From Candidatus Thermoflexus japonica (lineage in GTDB: Bacteria; Chloroflexota; Anaerolineae; Thermoflexales; Thermoflexaceae), in contig BEHY01000023.1 in the NCBI GenBank assembly GCA_002898735.1, forward strand, positions 1 through 39,728: 39,728 nt of DNA, given 5' to 3'. This document shows, piece after piece, positions 7,573 to 14,963 of the stretch. Positions within the stretch are counted from its first letter, which is position 1; the number at the start of each line of letters is the position of its first letter. The position numbers and the translations under genes were made by a program. The notes under the pieces are model-generated. The model was not told where the DNA came from and searched no databases. It saw only the letters and a list, made by a program, of their open reading frames with translations.

Positions 7573-8919
7573 ATGGCGCCTGGGAAGAGCGAGGTTCTCG
7601 CCGCGATCCGCGCGCATCAGATCCGCTACGTGCGCTTCATCTGGTGTGACAACGCCGGCCTCATCCGGGCCAAGGCCGTCCACACCGCTTTCCTGGAGGA
7701 TTACCTGGAGGGGGCCGGGGTGGGCATCGCAGCCGCCCAGCAGGCCCTTCCCGTGATGATGGATGCCCTCGCCTCAGGATCGGGGCTCACCCCCGCCGGC
7801 GAGGTCCACATGCGGGCGGACTGGTCCACCTTCACTCCCCTGCCCTACGCCCCCGGCCACGCCCGGGTCCTCACGGATATCTACGAGGGGGATGCGCCAT
7901 GGCCCCATTGCCCGCGCTCATTCCTCCGCCGGATGATCGAGCAGGCCGGGCGACGGGGGTGGCGCGTGATGGCCGCTTTCGAGAACGAGTTCTATCTGCT
8001 CCGGCGGGAGGGGGATTCGGTGCTCCCCGCGGATACGACGGTCTTCGCGCAGACGGCGGCCCTGGACGCTGCGGCGCCGCTGCTGGAGGAGCTCACCGCT
8101 GCCCTGGAGGCCCAGGGGGTCGTGCCGGAGATGATTTATGCGGAATCCGGACCGGGCCAGTTCGAGATGCCGATCCGATATGCGGAGGCCCTGCGGGCGG
8201 CCGACAACCAGATCATCTTCCGGGAGACGGTGCGGGCGGTCGCCCGCCGTCACGGCCTGATCGCTTCCTTTGTCCCCAAGATCTTCATCGATAAAGCGGG
8301 CAGCGGCGCTCATCTCCACTTCAGCCTGTGGCGGGGCGATCGCAACCGCACGGCGGATCCTCGCCGTCCCAACACCCTCTCGGCCGAGGCCCGGGCGTTC
8401 ATCGCCGGGATCCTCCATCACCTGCCTGCCCTCATGGCCTTCACCACGCCGAGCCCGAATTCCTTCAAGCGGATCCGCCCGCGCTTCTGGAGCGGCGCGT
8501 TCACCTGCTGGGGATACGGCAACCGGGAGGCGGCGGTTCGCGTCCCCCAACCCCCCGCCGGCCGGCCGATCACCCACATCGAACTCAAGACGGTGGATCC
8601 CTCCTGCAATCCCTACCTGGCGCTCGGGGCGGTGATCGCCGCCGGACTGGATGGGCTGGAGAGAGGGCTCGACCCCGGCGACCCGGTCCAGATGGACCCC
8701 GCCGATCTGCCGGAAGCCGAGCGGGCGGCCCGGGGGATCCGGCCGCTGCCCGCGACCCTGGGCGAAGCCATTGCCGCCCTGGAGCAGGATGAAGTCCTCC
8801 TGCAGGCCCTGGGTCCAGAGCTCGCCCGCTCTTACCTCGCCGTGCGACGGGCGGAGTGGGAAGCGATGAAGGATCTGCCCCATGAAGAGGAAGTGCGAAT
8901 TCTCCTGGAGCGCTACTGA
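7573..8919 (+). CDS. Glutamine synthetase-like gamma-glutamyl-amine ligase (PuuA/IpuC/FluG C-domain type)
   Basis: This 448-residue protein has the glutamine-synthetase fold and would use ATP to join glutamate to ammonia or, more likely here, to an amine. Visible signatures are ENEF in the first metal-binding strand, GPGQFE (193-198), the KAGSGAHLH segment (241-249), the NREAAVRVP arginine motif (317-325) and VDPSCNPYLA near the C-terminus. These agree better with the amine-ligase branch than with housekeeping GlnA. The ATG at 7573 is preferred because GGAGG (7560-7564) sits eight bases upstream. An in-frame GTG at 7558 overlaps that site. The gene follows the Liv importer and precedes an amidohydrolase and a gamma-glutamyl hydrolase, which supports a role in gamma-glutamylated intermediates. 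A plain ammonia-assimilating role is not excluded. Confidence 0.85.
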   Translation: MAPGKSEVLAAIRAHQIRYVRFIWCDNAGLIRAKAVHTAFLEDYLEGAGVGIAAAQQALPVMMDALASGSGLTPAGEVHMRADWSTFTPLPYAPGHARVLTDIYEGDAPWPHCPRSFLRRMIEQAGRRGWRVMAAFENEFYLLRREGDSVLPADTTVFAQTAALDAAAPLLEELTAALEAQGVVPEMIYAESGPGQFEMPIRYAEALRAADNQIIFRETVRAVARRHGLIASFVPKIFIDKAGSGAHLHFSLWRGDRNRTADPRRPNTLSAEARAFIAGILHHLPALMAFTTPSPNSFKRIRPRFWSGAFTCWGYGNREAAVRVPQPPAGRPITHIELKTVDPSCNPYLALGAVIAAGLDGLERGLDPGDPVQMDPADLPEAERAARGIRPLPATLGEAIAALEQDEVLLQALGPELARSYLAVRRAEWEAMKDLPHEEEVRILLERY

Positions 8920-8933
8920 TTGGGGAGGGCCCA

Positions 8934-10052
8934 GTGGATCTCTCTGCCATCCCCATCGTCGACCAGCATGCGCACAACCTGTTGCGTCCGGAGCACGCGC
9001 GGGGCTTCGCCTATCCTTCCGCCTTCACGGAAGGCTATGCCGCCGAGGTGGTGACCCGTCACGCGCAGGAGACGATCTTTTTCCGCCGCAGCATGCGGGA
9101 GATCGCGGAGCTCCTGGGGTGCGAGCCGAGGCTGGAGGCCATCCTCGAGGCGCGCGAGCGTCTGGGGTTCGAGGAAGTGGCCCGGCGCTGCTTCGAGGCC
9201 GCAGGCTTCGAGGCGATCCTCCTGGACGATGGGTTCATGCCGGATCGGGTCATGCCGACTCACTGGCACAACCGATTCGCGCGGGTCCGCCGGCTGCTCC
9301 GGGTGGAGTTCCTGGCCGAGCAGCTGATCGCTGCGTTTCCTACCTGGACGGCCTTCGAGGAGGCTTTCCGGGAGGCCCTTCACCAGCCGGATCCGGAGGT
9401 GATCGGCTTCAAGTCCATCGTCGCCTATCGGACGGGCCTGGCCATCGAGCCTCCAGATCCCGAGGCGGCGCGGGCGGCCTTCCAGGCCCTGCGCCAGCAG
9501 GCGGAGCGGGGGGAACGCCTCCGGCTGGCCCACAAACCCCTGAACGACTGGGTCGTGTGGCGGACGCTGGAGGCCGCCGCCCATCTCGGGCTGCCGGTTC
9601 AGTTCCACACCGGTTTCGGGGATCCGGACCTCGATCTGCGATGGGCCACCCCCCTTCACCTGCGGCCGCTGCTCGAACATCCGGACTTCCAGCGGGTGCC
9701 CTTCGTGCTGCTGCATGCCTCTTACCCCTACACGCGCGAAGCCGGATATCTCGCCGCCGTCTATCCTCACGTTTACGTGGACCTGGGCCTGGCGATCCCC
9801 TTCCTGAGTCGATCCGGCATGGCGTCCGTCGTGCGCGCGTTTCTGGAATTCACGCCGCTCAGCAAGATCATGTTCTCCACCGACGCGCACCTGATCCCGG
9901 AGCTGTTTTATCTGGGCGCGCGCTGGGGACGGCGCATCCTGGGGGAAGTGCTGGAGGAAACGATCCGCGCGGGGGATCTCACCGTCATGGAGGCTGAGGA
10001 CGCCGCGGAGGCCATCCTGCGACGGAACGCCCGGGCACTGTATGGCCTGTAG
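8934..10052 (+). CDS. Amidohydrolase family 2 protein (FluG/nodulin-like metal-dependent hydrolase)
   Basis: This 372-residue TIM-barrel metal hydrolase has the HxH motif at H12/H14. A lysine lies in GFKSIVAYRTG, H225 in QFHTGFGD, a further histidine in LLHASYPY, and the late aspartate D317 in FSTDAH. The pattern matches amidohydrolase-related family PF04909. In fungal FluG and some plant nodulin-like proteins this domain is fused to a glutamine-synthetase domain. Here the two are neighbouring genes 14 bp apart, which suggests a shared pathway. The start is GTG at 8934 with GGGGAGGG upstream. The substrate is not visible from sequence. Cleavage of a gamma-glutamyl or amide intermediate is the best guess. 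Confidence 0.82.
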   Translation: MDLSAIPIVDQHAHNLLRPEHARGFAYPSAFTEGYAAEVVTRHAQETIFFRRSMREIAELLGCEPRLEAILEARERLGFEEVARRCFEAAGFEAILLDDGFMPDRVMPTHWHNRFARVRRLLRVEFLAEQLIAAFPTWTAFEEAFREALHQPDPEVIGFKSIVAYRTGLAIEPPDPEAARAAFQALRQQAERGERLRLAHKPLNDWVVWRTLEAAAHLGLPVQFHTGFGDPDLDLRWATPLHLRPLLEHPDFQRVPFVLLHASYPYTREAGYLAAVYPHVYVDLGLAIPFLSRSGMASVVRAFLEFTPLSKIMFSTDAHLIPELFYLGARWGRRILGEVLEETIRAGDLTVMEAEDAAEAILRRNARALYGL

Positions 10053-10100
10053 CAGGGTAACCGCTCCCATGGGCTCTACATCCAAAGAGGGGGGAACTCC

Positions 10101-10838
10101 ATGCGACGGCCATGGATCGGGGTCACGGTGAAACACATCCGCGAGTCCGGTTCGCTGGGGCGCACGCAGAGCGCCACGGAGACCGCTTACCTGCAGGCGG
10201 TGTGGCGGGCGGGGGGATTGCCGGTCATGCTCCCCAACCTCCCGGAGGCGGCCCTCGAGTTCGCGGAGCGGATGGATGGCATCCTGCTCACCGGAGGCTG
10301 CGATATCGATCCGGCGCGCTATCGGGCTTCCCCCCATCCCCGGACCGGACCGGTCGATCCGATCCGGGACGAATTCGAGTTCGCCCTGGTGGAGGCCGCG
10401 CGGGCGCAGGGGAAGCCGATCCTGGGGATCTGCCGGGGCTCTCAGGTGCTGGCGGTGGCCTTCGGCGCCGTGCTCTGCCAGCATCTCCCGGATATCACCG
10501 AGCTGCCCCACGACAGCGACGCCCCTCCGCCCGCCCGGGCTCATCCGGTGCGCCTGGAGCCTCCGCCCGCCCTGCAGGAGCTCCTCCGGGCCCATGGGAT
10601 CGGGGAGGTCCTGGAGGTCAACTCCTATCATCATCAGGGGATCCCCCGCCGGGCGGATTGCCCATCCATCCTCCAGCCGATCGCGGAGGCTCCAGATGGG
10701 GTGGTCGAAGCCTTCGTCTGGGCTCCGGACGCCATCCGGGCGCTGGCCGTGCAATGGCACCCCGAGCTGCTGGTGGAAGACGATCCCCGCCATCTGTGGC
10801 CGTTCCGCTGGCTGGTGGAAGCCGCTCGCCCATCGTAG
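10101..10838 (+). CDS. puuD: Gamma-glutamyl hydrolase, class-I amidotransferase-like (PuuD/peptidase C26)
   Basis: This 245-residue protein belongs to the family that cleaves gamma-glutamyl-GABA and similar gamma-glutamyl amides. The oxyanion strand LLTGGCDIDPARY (62-74), the nucleophile elbow GICRGSQ with C111, VNSYHHQG, and the QWHPE motif with H220 and E222 are all present, so the Cys-His-Glu triad looks complete. The start is supported by GAGGGGGGAA upstream. It is the last gene of the cluster that starts with livG and ends eight bases before the convergent histidine kinase gene. Together with the ligase it could form the first and last steps of a gamma-glutamylation route. PuuB/PuuC-like oxidation genes are not in the window. 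Confidence 0.87.
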   Translation: MRRPWIGVTVKHIRESGSLGRTQSATETAYLQAVWRAGGLPVMLPNLPEAALEFAERMDGILLTGGCDIDPARYRASPHPRTGPVDPIRDEFEFALVEAARAQGKPILGICRGSQVLAVAFGAVLCQHLPDITELPHDSDAPPPARAHPVRLEPPPALQELLRAHGIGEVLEVNSYHHQGIPRRADCPSILQPIAEAPDGVVEAFVWAPDAIRALAVQWHPELLVEDDPRHLWPFRWLVEAARPS

Positions 10839-10846
10839 CCGCTTTC

Positions 10847-11935
10847 TCAAGGTAGACCGGCGGGCAGGCGAATGCGCACCCGGGTGCCCTGGCCCGGAGC
10901 GCTCTCCACTTCGATCGCTCCCCCCATGGCCTCGAGGAGGCCGCGCGCCACGGCCAGGCTCAACCCGAAGCCCGGGACCTCCCGCACGCGGGGGTCTTCC
11001 GAGCGCCAGAAGGGGGTGAACAGCCGCGCTCGATCCGAAGGCGTGATCCCGATCCCGGTGTCCTCCACCTCGCAGATCACCATGCCTCCCTCATACGTTG
11101 CTCGAACCCGGATCTCCCCACCGGGCGGCGTATACTTCGCCGCGTTGTCCAGCACCCTGCTCAGGATCCCCTCCAGCCGCTCCCGATCCGCGGCCACGGA
11201 AGGCAGATCCTCCGGGAGATCCACGGAGAGCCGATGGCTCCGCGCTTCGATCTCCTTCTGAACCTGCTGCAGGGCTCCCTCCAGCGCCTCCTCCAGGGGG
11301 ATCGGCTCCACCCGCAGCCGCAGGCGCCCGGTCTCCATGCGGGAGTGTTCCAGCAGGTCATTCACCAGGGCGGCCAGCCGGTCGATGTTCGCCCGGATGG
11401 TCTCCAGGAAGCGCTGCTGGTTCTCCGTCAGGGGCCCGGCCAGCCCCTTCCGCAACAGATCCGTGTAGCCCTTGATGCTGGTCATGGGCAGGCGCAGCTC
11501 GTGGACAGCGGTAGAGAAAAAGGCGCCACGGGCCTCCCGCTCCCGAGCGGCCTCCAGCGCCATCGCGATCAGCAGCCTCGCCGCCTCCCATCCGGCCGTA
11601 TCCTGGAACGTCTCCGGGCTCGGATCGCGAAGGCCGAGCCATTCCAGGGGTTCTTTTTCCACAAGGGGAAGGAGCCACGCGGAATCCGCGATCTGTTCCC
11701 AACGGGATCCGGTGGGCGGGAGCGTCCATTCCCGGAGCCAGAACGCGGGATCCCCCTGCGCAACGACGCAGCGCCAGGCGCCCGATTCCCGGATGAGGAT
11801 CGCCCCCGACGCGGCTCCGGCCTGTCGGATCGCCCAATCCAGGGCTGCACGGCGGATCTCCTGGGGATCCCGCAACCCTCTCAGCGCCTGCCCCAGCTCC
11901 ACCAGCCGCTCCATCCGGATTTCCATCCCCGCCAT
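10847..11935 (-). CDS. Soluble sensor histidine kinase with GAF-like N-terminus
   Basis: This 362-residue kinase has no membrane segments. Residues 1 to about 125 look like a degenerate GAF-type sensor, with an EIRRAALDWA helix and AASGAILI strand. The dimerisation/phosphoacceptor helix holds H145 in VHELRLPMTSIKGY. The ATP-binding lid region shows LDNAAKYTPPGG, the G1 box EDTGIGI and the G2-like PGFGLSLAVARGLLEAMGG, so the kinase core appears complete. No response regulator is adjacent; its partner must be elsewhere. It starts four bases after the NUDIX gene and is probably translated from the same mRNA. Confidence 0.88.
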   Translation of the reverse strand: MAGMEIRMERLVELGQALRGLRDPQEIRRAALDWAIRQAGAASGAILIRESGAWRCVVAQGDPAFWLREWTLPPTGSRWEQIADSAWLLPLVEKEPLEWLGLRDPSPETFQDTAGWEAARLLIAMALEAAREREARGAFFSTAVHELRLPMTSIKGYTDLLRKGLAGPLTENQQRFLETIRANIDRLAALVNDLLEHSRMETGRLRLRVEPIPLEEALEGALQQVQKEIEARSHRLSVDLPEDLPSVAADRERLEGILSRVLDNAAKYTPPGGEIRVRATYEGGMVICEVEDTGIGITPSDRARLFTPFWRSEDPRVREVPGFGLSLAVARGLLEAMGGAIEVESAPGQGTRVRIRLPAGLP

Positions 11936-11939
11936 CGGC

Positions 11940-12452
11940 TCATCCTTCCTGGAAGATCAGATGGTCCTGCGCATCATAGGCATAACTCAGGAAGAAAAGC
12001 TCCCCGGTCTCCCGGAAGCGCAGCACCCGGGGCCAGAGCACCGGGAAATCCTCCACAACGGGCAGCTCCAGCACCTGGGAGATCGGCATCCAGACCAGCG
12101 TCCCCTCCGGGGTCGACCGGGTCGGCTCCCCGGAGGTCTCCCCAACGAACACCGCGACGAGGACGCCCGGGGAGGTGCCGGTGTCCACGGTGATCAGGCC
12201 GGCCAGCCGGAGCGCTTCCACGGGGATGCCCGCTTCCTCGGCGAGCTCCCGGCGGGCGGCGGTGCGCAAGTCCTCCCCGGGCTCCACATGCCCGCCCAGG
12301 CCGTTGTAACGCCCGGGGAAAATTTTCCTCTCCGGGGAGCGCTGCAACAGCAACACCTGATCGCCCCGGAACAGGAAGCACAGCACCCGTGGGATCACCG
12401 CCCAGCGTCCGGCAACGTTTCCCTGGTCCGCTCGCCCCACTGTTCCATCCAC
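11940..12452 (-). CDS. NUDIX hydrolase (MutT-like)
   Basis: This 170-residue protein would hydrolyse a nucleoside diphosphate linked to another moiety; 8-oxo-dGTP is a common but unproven substrate. The complete Nudix box, G-x5-E-x7-REL-x-EE-x-GI, spans residues 54-76. The N-terminal strand VIPRVLCFLFRGDQVLLLQRS and the preceding FPGRYNGLGG are also typical. The start ATG at 12452 has a close purine tract upstream. It sits 29 bp after the alpha/beta hydrolase gene and 4 bp before the histidine kinase gene, making it the middle member of a three-gene operon. Confidence 0.88.
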   Translation of the reverse strand: MDGTVGRADQGNVAGRWAVIPRVLCFLFRGDQVLLLQRSPERKIFPGRYNGLGGHVEPGEDLRTAARRELAEEAGIPVEALRLAGLITVDTGTSPGVLVAVFVGETSGEPTRSTPEGTLVWMPISQVLELPVVEDFPVLWPRVLRFRETGELFFLSYAYDAQDHLIFQEG

Positions 12453-12481
12453 CCCTATTCAAAGTGGTGCAGGCTCTCCCA

Positions 12482-13534
12482 TCAGGGGTTCCCCCCCAGA
12501 TATTTTCGGAGGAAAGCGATCGATCGCTCCAGGAGCAGGCGGTCCGCTGTGCTGCTGGCGGGGAACGTATGGGGCTGCCCGGGGTATTCAAACCATTCCA
12601 CCGTTTTTCCCATGGCGCGCAGCTGCTCATACAGTTCGCGGGACCATTCGGGGGGCACCGTGGCGTCCGCCGCGCCGTGATGGATCTGGATGGGCGTCTG
12701 GATGTCGCGCAGATAGAAGGCGGGGGAGATGCGGTGGAGGATCTCCTCGGGAACGCTCAGCTCCTCCCGGCCGCGGGTGCCTCCGGACCACTGGAGGATA
12801 CGCTCGAAGTTCTTTCGCTCATCGGCGCTCATCGAGCCGTAAAGCACGGCTGCGCGGATCTCCGGGTTCACCACCAGGACTCGCAGGGCGATGCCGCCGC
12901 CCATGGAGTGGCCGAACAGGCCGACCGCGTCCGCCCGGGCTGCGGGCAGCGTCGGGAGCAGGGCGATCAGGTTCAGCACATCGATGGCGTAGCCCACCCG
13001 AAACATATTGGGGCCCGTGTCGGAGGGAGGGTGATTCCGGTAGTTGGGGTGAAGGACCAGGAACCCGGCCCGGGCGAGGGCGTCCGCGTAGCGCGTGGTG
13101 TAGGCCAGGGTCTGATAGCGGGCGGGATCCACGTAGCCGTGCAGCACGATCACCACTGGGAACGGCCCCTTCCCGCGAGGGATGTTCATGAACCCGTAGA
13201 TCGTCAGGCTATCGCTGGGATAGGTGAACAGGGTGCGGGTGAATGCGGGGGTGACCGCCAGGGTGCGTTCGATCCGGATCGCCCCACCGCCGTAGGCGCG
13301 CTGGCGCAGGGCCTCGACCGTGAGCTCCGCATAGGGATCCGGCGTCGAGGTGGGGGTGGGCCGCGCCGTCGCCGTGGGTGTTGGGATGGATGCCCCGGCC
13401 GGGCGGGCCTCCACAGGGATCCGCGTCGGAGAGGGGATCCCGACCGGCGAGGCCCCTCCCGGAGGCCCCGCGCGCCCCGCGCAGCTCACCGCCATCAGCC
13501 CGACCATGATCCATCCGGGCAAGAAAATCCGCAT
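12482..13534 (-). CDS. Secreted alpha/beta-hydrolase lipoprotein (peptidase S9/dienelactone hydrolase-like)
   Basis: This 350-residue protein carries a lipoprotein signal with the lipidated cysteine at C18 (MAVSC). A Pro/Thr/Ala-rich linker runs to about residue 68. The alpha/beta-hydrolase core has VVIVLHGYVDP (oxyanion strand), the nucleophile elbow GHSMGGG (S210), an acidic residue in HHGAADATVP and the catalytic histidine in GQPHTF. The protein therefore acts on the outer face of the membrane, on an ester or peptide substrate that cannot be specified. It is the first gene of the minus-strand operon with the NUDIX and kinase genes. Confidence 0.86.
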   Translation of the reverse strand: MRIFLPGWIMVGLMAVSCAGRAGPPGGASPVGIPSPTRIPVEARPAGASIPTPTATARPTPTSTPDPYAELTVEALRQRAYGGGAIRIERTLAVTPAFTRTLFTYPSDSLTIYGFMNIPRGKGPFPVVIVLHGYVDPARYQTLAYTTRYADALARAGFLVLHPNYRNHPPSDTGPNMFRVGYAIDVLNLIALLPTLPAARADAVGLFGHSMGGGIALRVLVVNPEIRAAVLYGSMSADERKNFERILQWSGGTRGREELSVPEEILHRISPAFYLRDIQTPIQIHHGAADATVPPEWSRELYEQLRAMGKTVEWFEYPGQPHTFPASSTADRLLLERSIAFLRKYLGGNP

Positions 13535-13666
13535 CGGCGCAATCCATGAAGGTCCAGATGGGATTCGGTTACAATCTATCCGGGGAGGAGCGAACGCGCA
13601 ACCGATGCGGCAGGCCGGGGAAGGGGGAAGGCCTCTCCCTTCCAGAACCGCACGGGAGGGTCGCTG

Positions 13667-14665
13667 ATGTGGCGGAACTGGCTGGAGATCTACCGCACGT
13701 GTAATCTGCGGGCCGATCGGCCCATGGATCCGATCTCGAAGTGGTTGATCATCGTCCGCTGCTGCGTCTTCCCGATGACCTTCATCTCCGCGGCCATCGG
13801 GGGATTGCTGGCTGCGGCGGCCGGGCGCTTCGAACCCCTGCCCTTCGCCTTATCCACGGTCGGCCTGCTGCTGGCCCACGCGGCGAACAACATGATCAAC
13901 GACTACTTCGATCTGGAGACCGGGCTGGATACGGCGGAGTATGTGCGGGCGCAGTATGCTCCCCATCCGGTGCTTTCCGGCCTGGTCACGCGCGGCCAGC
14001 TGCTGCGGGCCATCCTGCTGGTCAACGTCCTCGACGCGGCGATCGCCCTCTATCTGACAGTCCTGCGCGGCTGGCCGATCCTGGCCTTCGCCCTGGCCGG
14101 GCTGTTCATCAGCGTGTTCTATGTGGCCCCACCCCTGCGCCTCAAACGCATCGGCCTGGGAGAGCTGGGCGTCTTCATCGTGTGGGGGCCGCTGATGATC
14201 GGCGGCACGTTCTACGCGACTACGGGGGATCTGCCGGGGTGGGTCTGGCTGGCGTCGCTCCCCTACGCCCTGCTGGTGTCCACCGTCCTCATTGGCAAGC
14301 ACATCGACAAACTGGAGCAGGACCGCGCCCAGGGGATCCACACGCTGCCGGTCCTGCTGGGAGAGCGGATGGCGCGCGCCCTGAACATGGGGCTGATGGT
14401 GACCTTCTATCTGGTGGTGGGAGGGCTGGCGCTGGCGGGGGTGCTGGGGCCGTGGGTGCTGCTCACCCTGCTGGGCCTGCCGCGCCTGCTAGACGTGCTG
14501 CGAACCTACGCCCGCCCGCGCCCCGCCGAGCCGCCGCCGGGCTATCCGGTGTGGCCGCTCTGGTATGTCTCATGGGCTTTCGTGTTCAACCGCCGTGCCG
14601 GCGCCCTGTTCCTGGCCGGGCTTCTGCTCAACCTTGTCCTTCCCCTTCGCCTCCCGATCGGATGA
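13667..14665 (+). CDS. UbiA-family prenyltransferase (MenA-like)
   Basis: This 332-residue multi-spanning membrane protein attaches a prenyl chain to an aromatic or other acceptor, as in quinone synthesis. The first Asp-rich motif reads NNMINDYFDLETGLD (74-88) and the second DKLEQD, both needed to bind the prenyl diphosphate through Mg2+. The HPVLSG segment following the first motif and the FYVAPPLRLK segment are typical of MenA-type members. GGGAGGG lies about seven bases before the ATG. A -10-like TACAAT at 13570-13575 without a clear -35 may belong to its promoter. No menaquinone genes adjoin, so the acceptor remains open. Confidence 0.85.
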   Translation: MWRNWLEIYRTCNLRADRPMDPISKWLIIVRCCVFPMTFISAAIGGLLAAAAGRFEPLPFALSTVGLLLAHAANNMINDYFDLETGLDTAEYVRAQYAPHPVLSGLVTRGQLLRAILLVNVLDAAIALYLTVLRGWPILAFALAGLFISVFYVAPPLRLKRIGLGELGVFIVWGPLMIGGTFYATTGDLPGWVWLASLPYALLVSTVLIGKHIDKLEQDRAQGIHTLPVLLGERMARALNMGLMVTFYLVVGGLALAGVLGPWVLLTLLGLPRLLDVLRTYARPRPAEPPPGYPVWPLWYVSWAFVFNRRAGALFLAGLLLNLVLPLRLPIG

Positions 14666-14821
14666 ACATTCGTATCGAGCGCCTGTTGTGCAGCGGTTTC
14701 CTTTTTGGCCGGGCCCTTGCGCAAGATCCCCAGCAGACTCAGAATAGAAACGACGCGGCTGGCTCCTTCAGGGGGGCTGCAGGAGATGCCCTCGGCGTCC
14801 CTCGCGCCCCCCAAAACGTAT

Positions 14822-14953
14822 GCTTGGGGAAAACAAGGGGGCGATCCCGCCTCCCAGGATGGGAGGCCAGCGGCGCAAGCCCTGTAGAAGGGAATCGGTG
14901 AGGAGCTGTCCGTCGCTGCGCGTTGAAGCCGGATAGCTGCAAACAACGGAGGG
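14822..14953 (+). promoter_or_regulatory. Possible compact cobalamin-riboswitch-like leader of the AAA ATPase gene
   Basis: The core reads AAGGGAATCGGTG (14888-14900), then GGAGCTGTCCGTCGCTGCG (14902-14920), then GAAGCCGGATAGCTGC (14925-14940). This is the order and wording of conserved blocks in cobalamin riboswitches: AAAGGGAA-GGUG, a CCCGC-ACUGU-like block, and AGCCAGGAxACCUGCC. Upstream, GCTTG (14822-14826) can pair with CAAGC (14876-14880) around a strong inner hairpin (14849-14867), where a P3 stem would lie. The usual peripheral P8-P12 part is missing, as in compact variants. The Shine-Dalgarno GGAGGG (14948-14953) follows directly, so control of translation would be possible. The match is by eye only. 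Confidence 0.42.
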
Positions 14954-14963
14954 TGGAAAGGCC

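Noticed and set aside
8913..10850. Long minus-strand open frame opposite the amidohydrolase and puuD genes
   Set aside because: Antisense frames stay open by chance in high-GC codon patterns; the plus strand has clear domains and ribosome-binding sites.
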